64,000 nucleotides of DNA, taken from positions 62,001-126,000 of the forward strand of contig VZTG01004185.1 in NCBI GenBank assembly GCA_013397845.1, in the 5' to 3' direction. Both the position numbers and the translations under genes were made by a program. The notes below the pieces were generated by a model, which saw only the letters and a list, made by a program, of their open reading frames with translations, ran no database searches and was not told the origin of the DNA. This document shows positions 49,901 through 61,674 of the stretch, piece by piece; position 1 is the first letter of the stretch, and every line of letters begins with the position of its first letter. This DNA is from Melanocharis versteri. Taxonomy: Eukaryota > Chordata > Aves > Passeriformes > Melanocharitidae.

Positions 49901-52900
49901 GGACCCTCCTTTTCTAATCCTAATCCTAACCCTAACACTTCAAGCACTAAGTCATGGGCTGCATCTGAGAGCAGGAGATTGGGTTAGTTGGGGCATGGGT
50001 CAGATCTGTAAAAAAAATCCTGTGCTGTGACTTGGATGGTAACCTTTGATGCGTGAAGGCCAGCCCATGACATCCTCCCTACACAATGTCATTTAACACA
50101 GTTGCCCAGGCTTAATCTCGTTCTCAAGCCAAGGGCTGAGCTGGCCCCTGCTATAGAAGTAATACATCCTATAGTCATTGTGACCTCCTCTCCCTGATTT
50201 ACATGGTGTTTCCTTTAGCAAGGCTTGCTGGCATCCTGTTTGCCTGGTTCTTTTGTGTGTTGCAGCTTCATTCTGGGCTGAAAATACCGTCAGGATTTCT
50301 ACACAATGATTGGGCATGTCTGAAGAGCATGAAGGCTACTAAAAGGAATATGCTGTTAAATGGCAGACACTTATTTTTCTTTCCTCCTTCAGGGCAAAAA
50401 GTCAGTTTTATAGCAGAATTTCTTGCCACAGTCCTCTGAACCCGCACATCATTCCCATGCCACTCTTGCCAGTCATTGCCCTTTCTTACCCTCAGCCTGA
50501 GGACCCTTACCTCTCATGGCTGACTTGCTGCTTTGTGAAAGATTTTATTTCCCAATTAGCAATATGTTCCCTCACTGCTTGCCCAGTATTCGTTAGAGTG
50601 TGGTGACACATAGTTTTGCTGCTAGGTCAGGAAAAAAATGTATTTACAACACACACTGGTTCTCCTACAGGTACAGCCTTCCTCTCCCCCCAGCCTGGGG
50701 CTGTGCTCCTGTTTGCAATACAAACACACAGCGTGTCTTGCTGCAGGATTAGAAAACACCTTGCTCCTGTTTTGGCCAAAGTTATTTGGCCAAGGTGTTG
50801 CTGCTTTTGTAATCTCATCTTTTGCATTTCCATGCACACAAGACCAGCCAGTTCCAGTGGGGTTAAACCATCATTTAGTCATAAGTACCCATGCAAAAAT
50901 CCACAACCCACTGAAATTGGTGGGAGAACTCCTTGGTTGCCCCCTGTTCTCCTATTGTAATGAAACCTTAATCACATGAGTAAATCCAGTGAGACTGGGC
51001 CATGAATTAATCAATGTGATAATTAGGTTTTGCCTTGCTTCTCTTTCATGCTCAGAGTCCTGCAGAGTCAGAGGAGAAAGCTACTGGATTAGCAAAGCTG
51101 TATTTTCCAAACAGTTTTGCAGAGATGTGGGAGGGACCGGAAAGGGAAAGAGCTGGAGAACAGGTCTTTAGATCTTTAATAGTAATGGCATGAGGAAGGC
51201 TCTCTTCCCATGCCTGTTCTTGTCATTGCCTGCCTGGAAAGAGCTTGACACAAAGCTGGTTTGAAAGGGCAGGAATGTCTATTTGCATTGGGACTGCTTA
51301 ATCGTAGGTAGAATGGAAGATTAGAACTCAGGGCTTGATTCCCAGCTGAAAAGAGCACCTTCCCAGCTCTCTGCTCTCATACACTGGGTCTTGTTGAGGC
51401 AGCTGAAAGGCAGAGATTCCTTGGATGCTGAGAGACCTGTGACTTCCTTTTTTTCCTGAACAAAGGCCAGGTCTCCCAAGGATTCTTCTTTGTGAAGCTG
51501 ATGTCGAAGTTTTTTTCATGCAAACTACCCCAGCAGAAACACTGAAGCAGCAATTACTTGTCCCATGCAGTGATGGAGAATAAGCCTTGGGAAGATCCAT
51601 TACAGAACTCTAACAGAGGCCCCAAAGCACGCTCAGGGGAAACTTTCAAGCACTGGTAATAATCTCCCTCCAGGTTCCACCCTCCTGTCTCACTGCAATG
51701 TAACATCATTACAGCCAGAGATTTAGTGGTGTTGGATTAAGTCCAGGTTTCAGACCTGGTCCTGAACTCTGCCTTTCATCTCTCCTAGATAGAGGCCTGT
51801 TGAAAAAAGCACAGCCTCTGTATTGGTACAGAGGGGAGGATTGCACAGTGAGGGCTTGGGTTTGTTTCTTTTCACTTTCCCTGAACTTGAAAATACCTAT
51901 TGGGATTCTATCCCAGCAAAACAACCTTTCTTCAGAGGGACCAAGCATGGGAAATATGAGGTCAAATACTCAATGGAAGCAAACTCAGGATGACAGCAAA
52001 CGCTGCAGAGTGACCTGACCTTGGTGGTGTCTGGTAACTGCTGTAACAGCACACCGAAACAGGGTCATTTCAAGAGAAAATACTCTAAATTTTGACAGGC
52101 TCTAAGAGCCTTTTCTATGGCCCTATGTGCCAAAGCTTTTGAAATATCGTTTAAACGGGTGATTAAACTGTGCATTTTCTAAAGTAGTTTAAAAAGGAGT
52201 TGCTGTGGTTGTCAGAGTACACTCTATCTCCTTAAAGGCAGTTTGTTTAGCTCAGGGGATCCCATCAGACGCTGTCAGTGCCCAAGAGAGGCTGGAGTCA
52301 GAGGTGTGTGCTGCTTGGTCTGCATGTTCAGCAGCTGCTGAAAACCTACATGTGCTAAAAGGGGTTTTTGTTGCTCTGTGTCCTTCGAGGGCTGGGGGGC
52401 AGATGAAAGTCCCAAGCCCCACGTGCTAGCTGAGGGCCCCAAGTCCCATCAGTGCGCATTGCACTGACTGTGAAGTCACCCACAATTTTATCCTGCAGTT
52501 CAGTCATGTCACAGAGCTGCTCCCTCGTCATTAATGGGCATTAGAGCTCCTCCCTATGCCCGCATCAGCTCGTGGTTGCTGGTTCTTTGTGACTGGCCAT
52601 TTATGGGAAAATATGTGCTCTTGAGAGTACGAGTTTTTGCCATGGAAGCACTCTGCCTATGCAGACAGGGTTGTTCTTCTTGCCAGCTTCCAGCCTTAGT
52701 CCTGTGTACATGATTTAGCCTCTGGAAAAGGAGGTAATCAGTGCATCATGTGTGTTTGGAGAGGAATGCACAGCGGCTTGTGAAAATGATCTAGTGCACG
52801 TGTTGAGCACCAAGAATGTCAGCAGGCAGAGCACGGAGGGCTCTGCAGGGGCAACCCACAGCTCTTTGCAGTCATTGCTGAGAGCAGTTCTGGGCAACAA

Positions 52901-55900
52901 CCATCAAACAGCCACGGCTGTGAGGAGCACAATGTTCATCCTGGACACCTGGACCCCCAGGAGCACCTTCCTGTTTCAGATGGATTAGTTGTGAGGAGCA
53001 CAGCAAAGTTCAGACAGCTTACCCAAAAATTATTTTAACCTGAAATAAGAGAAATAAGATGTGGGAATAGTCCCCCGACACTATACCGTGCCTTAATTAT
53101 GTCTCCCCTGATAGGGGAGAATTCCCTGAGCCCTTGCCTGGGCTCTGCAGACAAACAGAACTTTTCCACGCTTTTGCTCTCAGATAGATGTTTATGAAGT
53201 CTTATCAGAAAAGGTCTGAGCCACAGTGTGACTCCCCTTAAGGAAGAGCAAAGGAAAAGCTCCGTTATCAAGACAACACCGTTTTTTTAAAGGTAAATTA
53301 TCCAATGAAAACCCGAAACGAAAGATATTTTTACTTTTCTACCAATGTTCAATAAATCCTTTTGTCACATGAAAGGAACTGCGGCATTTTTCACCCAATC
53401 CTCTCAATCCGCTTTTGCTGCAAACATGGAGTAAAGAAAGAAGAAAGAAGAAGGCATAGAAAACAACAACAATCCTCCATTTTGGAGGTTTTGCTTCTTA
53501 TCTATTCACTATATTAACAAACCCAACACCTCTAAATTTTCACCCTGTGACAATCTTATACAATGTTCTATCACCTAATTCACACCAGTGTAGATTCTAC
53601 TTCTTCCCAGAGGGTCGGTAATTTTCTCCATGGACGAAGGTCAAAAATAGAGTTGTCCAGGGGGGTAAAACCTTTCAAAACAGGCAGAGAAATATTCCCT
53701 GCACTTTGGACTCCAACATCCCCCCCAGTCTGGGATCCAGGATCAAGGACTCCACAGGAGACATCTGGACTGCATGGCGCAGGTTACAACTGCTGGGCTG
53801 AGTTCACTCCTGTGAGCTGTGGGCTGGGGATCTGAGCTGTGAGATAAACAGCCTGAACAGGTTGGCTGTGGCTGCAGACCCCCTATCTCCCAAGAGGAGC
53901 ACATATGAGTTAACGTGAGACCCATGATGTGTGTCTGTAACTGCACGGCCGCAGCATGTGTTTTTGGATGGGTGTGTTTGCAGATGTTTTTGGCCCACTT
54001 AAAATATCCTTGGCAAGAGGCAGTTGTGTGAATCTGAACCAAGCCAAACACACCTCTGAGGTCATCACTGCCATGAGATCACCACCTAGGCCCAGTGCTC
54101 AGGACCACTGAAGGCTCCTTTTGTCTTTTTTTTTTTTAACATTTTTTTCTCCTATTTAAAGCTGATCCAGGGCAATTACAATCCACCAAAGGAATAAACT
54201 GAAACCCTTTACAAACCAGAGCTGTAACAGCAGGGCGTGGAGATGGCATGCAGGGGCTAAGACAAAGTGTGTGTTGCTGTGGTCTGATTCTTCAGAAGGA
54301 CTCCAAACTCATGAAGTCAGTGTACATATCAGATTACCATGATCCTCTGGAATTTTGAGCAGAGCCTCCCACTAGGTCACTATTTCTATGTTTTCACTTT
54401 CTGAAGGATATTTATGAACAAGCTTGATTTTTTTTCCCCCTATTTTGTCTTCAAACCTGTTAATTTTATTTATCTCTTTGGCCCATGCCAAATGCTTTTC
54501 AGGAACCTGGCTTAGAGGGGAGTCTGATTTCAAATGTCACTTGCTAGCACCCCAGGGTGTTGGGGGTCAGCTGCATCTTGGTCTAAGCCATGTGGGTCAG
54601 GCAGTCTCCACACCAAGCCAATTTTTTATTTTATTTTTTTTTTAAGCAAAAGAAGCAAAATCTTGAACTGCAAAATGTTGAAGTTGTAGGGAGGAGTGTA
54701 GTTGGAAGGCTACTGCAATGAAGGATAAAGCTTTTGTTTTCCCTGTGGCAACACTGATATGTGTGAATATTTTTGTAGGAAGAAGATGGCTCAGTGACTC
54801 AAAAATCAGGAGAAACATTTCTGGAGAGGTTGTTCTCTAATGACCCTCAGACCCAACACCACAGCAACTCGGAAGCCTCTCTGTGTGCTCAAGGGAGCTT
54901 TGAAAAGATGCTATTTGTTTGCTTGAAGGGATGGACAGCTCTTGCTGAACCTTGGCACCCTACCCAGACTCTTACACCACAATTTTTCTTCTCCAAACAA
55001 GGAGATTGGATATAGAGGGTTAACAGGGTAAAATAAGGGTGTAGTTGATGGGGTTGGAAAGGTGGTTGGAGCATCTGGGATGGAGTGTTCTGTTCGGCAG
55101 CACAGAGCAGGCACTGCATCTTTCTCCATGCCACCCACAGACATCCTGCCTCTCATCTCGTCCTCGCAGTCCTCTCACACGCTGCCACACACAGCCACAC
55201 ACAGCCTCTTTTGTCTCGTTCCCACTCCCCTGACACCACCCACCCACCCATCCACCCATCCACTCTCTCTTAAATACTTTCCTCTGCTCTGGTTTTTATG
55301 CAGATGCCTCCCCTCTGGACCCTGTCTTGCACAACATCCCCTCCTGCCTGGCACTAGCACCCTCCCTCTCCAGAGCACATGCAGAGCAGAGGCATTTCCT
55401 TTTATTGTCCATGCAGCCCCTGCAGCCCCACCCAGCTCCCGTCCATTCCCTGCAATAACACATTCAGAGTGGAAGTAGTCCTGCTCAGAGCAGCCACACA
55501 GACAACACAGGAGAGCTGTCTTCACCCCAAATTGCTTCTAGTTGTAGACTACTACTTCCTGCCTGTGGTCCCAGGGGAAGAGGCAAACTCAGGCTTGGAA
55601 TATGTGGTGGCGAGGTGCCCTGTGCTGCTCAGAGGCTGTGAGAATGTTTGCAAAGCACCTCTGTGCTGTGCTCTGCAAGAACAAACCTGGCACAGGCAGC
55701 TTCAACAAGGAGTTCTCTCAGTTTCCTGAGACATCCACCTGGTCTGCAAAAATGCGTGAGCACGGTGGGGATCAGAATGACACAGCAGTGTCTTTATGGG
55801 TGGTAAAGCACTTGACCTCCTTGTTGAGGGTGGTGGCAAAAGGGCTGGAGAGGACCACTGATGACCATCTGAAACCACCAGTTTGTGTCACACAAGTCCC

Positions 55901-58873
55901 AGGCAGAACAGCTTCAGTGCAGTCAGAGAAATAACATCAGCTTGTGCATGCTGAGGAACTGACCCTGAAAGGTAAATCTTAGTAGAAGTAGGTGACAAAA
56001 AAAATCCACCAGAAATAAGGTCATGAGCAGGACCCTACCCATATAATCCACTTCTCCCTTAGAAAAGCAAATTTGGAGGCACAGAGCATTTCTGTATTGT
56101 GATAAGCTGCAGTCTACAGGACCACACTGGGCTACAGGAGATTTCCAGCAGTGTCTCTCAGCTCTTTCCTCAGGACTTCCCCATAAGGAGCTCCTGTGCC
56201 AGTCATAAGCTGGGAACACTTTTGGCTCTCTACCACTGTCCACTCATTGAGGCCAAACACAGACTGGAGTCCACTATTTAAAACAGAGCTTGTCAGCTCT
56301 TTCACAGCAAATATACGTTTTCCCTTACTCCTCCTCATCTCCAGAATTCCCAGACCCTGCCACTGCACTGCCAGCTCCATACAGAGCCCAGAGGAATGTG
56401 TTACAAGCTCCTTGCTTTATCTTTAGTGTTGGTGTATTTTGCTATCCTACCTTTTGAAGGATCAGTGATGCTGCACAGGCTCAAGGACTCAGTGAAATCA
56501 GTGCTGCAGTATGTGAGGAGCTGCTAGTGAAGCACAGCGTGATCCCAAAGTCATCAGACTCTGGCAAGGAAAGGACAATGATGCCCTGGTAGTCACTGGG
56601 AGCTGGCTTACACAGCCATTTTCACACCTGAGCCTGGGTGAAATATTTGTGCTGTTTTGCTGGGATGAAGTTGGGATCAGATCTCTGAGCACCATGCAAA
56701 CCCTGTGCCAGCACTGCTGCTGCTGCTGCTCCTGGTGAAACCAGCTTCTGCCAGTTTAAAGAGGATCTGAAAGTAAAATATGGGCAAAAGGACAGACAGA
56801 AGCCAAAGCCCCGTGGTGGTCAGTGCCAGGGCTGGGAATGTAACAGCCCCGGCTGCTGACTCCCCAGCCAGGGCAGCAGTCACTCATTCAAGCTTGCTGT
56901 AGACATGCAGAAGCAAATAAATACAGCAGGGAAGCCACAGAACCAGAAGACTCCACATCTGTATCTCTAACCTCTTCCTCTCCTCATTTGCCTGGAGACA
57001 TTTGGCAAGGGATATTGTTACAGCCCTTCCTGAACTGGGGGCAGCAGCAGGAGCAAAGGGCGCTGAACCACCAGCCCTAACCCTTGATACACCACGGCTG
57101 TCCGAGAGTGGCGAGGACCATGGGCACGTGGCAAACCTGACTGCTGCCTGGAGATGGTTTTAGTAGAGAAACCTCGCACTGGGATCACTTCTGGGACATG
57201 AACATCTCCGTCAGCTGCCTAGAGCAGGAGGAGTAGTCGTGGGCTTTGAGAGGTGCTCAGTGCTGCTTTCTGGAAATGTCTGACAACCCCAGGCTAGTAA
57301 GAACTCTCCTTGCCAGGAAGTCATTGCCAGAACTTTGTTCAAAGTTTAACTAATTAGGAGCTTAATTACTTTTGGGTTTAAAGAAACCCTGTTAGCAAGG
57401 ACTTTTGCCACACAGACAGATGAGAGGCCAACATTTTTCCTACCAAAACGAATAAATCTGATGAAAATTTGTTGAAAATTTCCAAGTACTCAGATGTAAA
57501 ACCTCCCAGTGCTTAGACCTCACTTCATCTTATGGCTTGCCAGAGTTGGTTCACAATACTTTCCTTCCCAGTCCATGTTTTGAGGGGTTAATAATGTTTA
57601 TTAAAGTGAGGACTCTTGTGTTTCATTGTTTTATATAATTTCTACTACTAAAAATGTAACTACGAAAGGTCACAAGAACACTATTTTTAAGTGTGAAGAC
57701 ATGCAAGTCCTCTGGTTTTGTAGTCTGACTGGGCATAATTCCATTAAAATTCATTAAAAACACCATGCCCAGGTGAATTAGAGCCTTCTGGTTTGTGCTG
57801 TAACGGAATTATGTGTTTTTCATGCTCAAAATAAGCAAAGCTATCTCTTTATGGCCCCTCCCATCTCATATAAAGATATATTTAGGTTTAAATATAAAGT
57901 GCTTCACAATTCTTGGGTGAAAAGTTCAAAGTGCCAAGTACCACACTGCTGCAATTATCAGTTTGGCCCCCTAATAAGGATGCTGTGATGTGCATCCTTA
58001 TTGGAGAAGGGAACCTTATTATAAGGATGAACTCGTGTCAATCTTTTCTTTTGGTGTGCTGGATTCCAGACCTCCCTTCCGCATCTGGCATATGGGTTTT
58101 ATTGTTCAACGGGCTTTCTTCTTGCACAAACATCCTGGCTGAAGCACATGGAAAGGGAGGAGGGCAGACATTCCTCTCCGTATATGTTGGAGTTTTTCTG
58201 TCTTCTTGCTATGTGGTCCCAGGAACACAGGGAGGTCCTTGCATATTTAGAAGCTCTTTGTTTCCCAGTTTCCAAGGCCAGACGGCACATTCTGGTGTCT
58301 TGTGGCTCTTTTACCTCTAGGCTCTGAATTTGTTACAAACAGGGCTGAGATGCCCTCACCAAGGCACTGTGCAGCTAAGGAATGTCTTATTGGTAACCAC
58401 GGCGGTAATAGAGCGAGTTGCACCAGAAAAAAAAAAGCCGAAGAGATCCTGGCAAGGCACTTTTCTTGCACTGATCTTGGCAGAGGGCGCTGTTCTCATC
58501 ACCTGTGCACGAGATCTGGTGCCGTGCGCCCTGGCCACTGTCACAGCACAGGTGATGGGTTTGTTGGCTTCACCCAAATTCATTGGCCAGCATCTGCGTG
58601 CACAGCTGCCTTCCACTGGGCTTTGGACTTGGTCCCTTGTGCCTTTGTTAGCAAAACAAATTGTCAGATGATCCCACCTGGTTTTGACATCACCTTTATT
58701 ATTAATCAGTTTATTATTGACTGGATTGTTATAATACCTCAGTGTTGTATTTCACATAAGCACAAGCCACGAGGTGGTCCCTCATCATCTCATGCAAGGA
58801 GAAGAGTAGAAGAGTCAGGAGTAGAAGAGTCAGTAATTCGGTTCATGGACAAGCCTTTTCTCATTCTATTTAG

Positions 58874-58906
58874 GAAAAATGCTGCAAACCATATATGATC
58901 GAGAAG
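58874..58906 (+). other. Weak candidate first coding exon
   Basis: TTCTATTTAG acceptor-like, then an ATG at 58879 reading MLQTIYDRE, and a consensus donor AAG|GTGAGT. The strength of the donor right after a short ATG frame is the only support. I do not recognise the protein and see no continuing exon. Confidence 0.15.
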
Positions 58907-59744
58907 GTGAGTTTGTAGCGTATATGTGGATTAGGTTTCTGCTAATGTGAAGGAAGTAGAAGGTAGTATCCACTTGTCAGCACAAGGTCCTGTCTGAGAT
59001 TATAAAGTTATAAATTATCTTTTTTTTTAAGAGGACAGTAAGATCCGTGAACTATGGGGCACGAAAATTCTAATTTCTCTTTCAGTCAAAACCTGCAACG
59101 TGTTTTGTGCCAGCGAAGGAACGAACTAGGTTATATGCTTTTCTGAAATGAAAACAGCAGGATGGCCAAGGCCCAGGGAGCTGAAATGCTGGGGAGCAGG
59201 AGCAAAAGGAGCCAGGACACACTCCTGGGGCAGCACTGCTCCCCCTGGGCTGCAGGGAGGGCACCCTGGGCTGTGCCTGGCAGTGGGTGCAGCACACGCG
59301 TGCACGGGCACACGCGGCCCTGCCTGCCCGCAGTGACTCCAATGGCCAGTCCTCCCTGAAAGAGCCTATTTAGCATCTAGGTGGGAGAGCACAAAGGAGG
59401 CATGGAAGTGAGCACAGTGAAGCCAGGCTTTCAGCTTTCCACCCTTTAAAGGATGAAAACATAAGGGAAGGTGTCACAAGTCAATTTGCTTTGGCAGAGA
59501 AAGGGGGAAAGAAACCCTGTGGGCTGGCTGGGGGCCAGAAGATTTGTGCTGGCCGCAGCCAGGGTGATGCTGTGCCGAGGAACAGAGCGAGGTCTGTGCG
59601 TGGGGCTGGTGACCCAGCTCTGGGCACTGGGGAGGGCTGAAGGTTCTGCGGGGTGAGGGCAAGGACGCACCAGCTGCTGGTATCATCTGAGGTCCTGCCC
59701 TGTGTCCTGCCGTCCTGCAGGGAATTCCTTTCCTTGCTCCACGA

Positions 59745-59795
59745 TGTGTGTGTGCCAGACCCTGTGTGTGTGTTTGTGTGTGTGCGTGTTGGAAC
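59745..59795. repeat. Interrupted GT repeat
   Basis: Runs of GTGTGTGTG broken by single substitutions on the + strand. Short and imperfect. Confidence 0.7.
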
Positions 59796-61452
59796 GGGGG
59801 GTGGAGGAGAAAAAAAAAGCCACCATTCAGCTAAATAACCTCCTTGGCATTAACTTTCACCTTCCTGGCTTTTTCTGACCAGCCTGACCAAGGAACTCTC
59901 TGAGGGATGAGCAAAGGAAGATCCCGTTCCTCCATGCAGGGAAGCACACAGGCCTCTGCATGGAAGTTCTTAGGGAGACCTCAGTTTGTGTCTGTCTCTT
60001 GTGTCTCTCTCACTCTGTTTATGAATTTCCACATTCTGGACAGTCCTGAAAGAGCCTGAACACCATACTTGCCAACCTGGAGGAGATAGTCAAGGTTTTC
60101 ATCTAAACTGGAAGTGAAAGGTGCATCTGTTGAGGCTCTTTAATCAGTAAAGTATGATCATGGTGTTGAGAGTTCAGTCCATGTCAAACCCTCCCCACCT
60201 CACACCTCCAGCAATAATTCTGGCTCTGCTCACTGACACATCTGTTTGCAGCTGATTTTATTTTGGTGAGGTGATGGAGACCGAAACAGAAAACTGGACA
60301 GTTCTTATTTTAAAGGACATGGAAATCCTGCTCTCATCTAACAAGCTGTATCTATCTCCTAACCTGTAGTTCTTGTTTTTGAGTCCTACTTATGGAAATT
60401 CTTACTCTGAGTTATTAGAAATAATTACTTTGTGACACTGGAATTCCTGGGCAGGGTATCACACCCATGTTAAGGCTCTCTCAGACATGCTGGACTGTGC
60501 TGGCTGTTCTTAGGACACCACTGAGGCAGGACCAGGCTGCTGTCTGCAGCCTGTGATTGCTGTTCTGAGGAAATGGCCTGTATTCAGCAGAGTTAGTCAC
60601 AGTGCTCTGAATTGGGTGGAGGAGCTTTGCAAAACTGTCTCGCCCTTAGAAGCATCACCCGGACCAGATTAGTTAAAGTGTCATCAAAGTGTTCCCCTCA
60701 ACTGCCTCCTGCCTTGGACAGCTGCTTATTTAGGTGGTAAAAATCCCTTGTAGGAAAACGACAAACGTTTAGAAACAGTCCCAGTCTCCTTGCAACAACT
60801 TAGTAATTTGCCTGTGACCTCACTCCTTCTATAAAAGTGCATGTAAGAGTTCCAAGATTTTAATCTTACTCTCTAACACCATTGTCCCGTGCTTCCAAAG
60901 GTGGAGCAGCTTAGAGAGCTCTCCAGGAAGTCAGAAATCCTCAGAATACTTCCACCAAGATGCAGCAATGCCCATATACAAAAGCTTGCCATCATCCCTC
61001 CTTGAAAAGTGAGGCCCATCACACTGCTGGGAAATAAAAGCCCATCGTTGTGCAAGTCCTGGGACACCGTGAGGCACAAGTTGTGTGCATGAAATGGGTC
61101 AGAGAATGAGGCTCATGAACCACGTCACGGAGCTGGTGATGGGACAGTCATGTGAAACCCTCCCTCATCACACGGGCATTTGGACAGAATGAGCAGCTCT
61201 TCTGCTGTCCACGTTCCCAAGGATTTTATGGGATCGTTGTGAGACACTGTACAGTTAATAGACATAAGTTAGGAATAAAAACAATCTCAGAAATGGATTT
61301 TGTGACCCTCATGACAAATGAACAAAGACAGTAATATATTTGTTTCTGTTTTCTTACTTTTCTGCACAAAGGCCAAAACATTTCAGAAATGAAGCAAAAT
61401 GAAACCAAACCAAGCAGTTAAAAACAAACAAATGAAACCTATTGTACGTTTC

Positions 61453-61674
61453 TTTTCCTTTTCCTTTTCCTTTTCCTTTTCCTTTTCCTTTTCCTTTTCC
61501 TTTTCCTTTTCCTTTTCCTTTTCCTTTTCCTTTTCCTTTTCCTTTTCCTTTTCCTTTTCCTTTTCCTTTTCCTTTTCCTTTTCCTTTTCCTTTTCCTTTT
61601 CCTTTTCCTTTTCCTTTTCCTTTTCCTTTTCCTTTTCCTTTTCCTTTTCCTTTTCCTTTTCCTTTTCCTTTTCC
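61453..61674. repeat. (TTTTCC)37 hexanucleotide array
   Basis: 222 bases of uninterrupted TTTTCC, exactly 37 units, followed by T-rich decay. The complement is GGAAAA repeated. The strand is pure pyrimidine/purine. Open frames of alternating Phe-Ser or Phe-Pro here are artefacts of the repeat. Confidence 0.97.

Noticed and set aside
49914..49937. CTAATCCTAATCCTAACCCTAA, telomere-like
   Set aside because: Only about one exact TAACCC unit plus degenerate neighbours; too short to call an interstitial telomere.
53020..53770. Possible solo LTR of an endogenous retrovirus
   Set aside because: Some wording and composition suggested an avian LTR, but I could not define matching ends, a target duplication or internal sequence.
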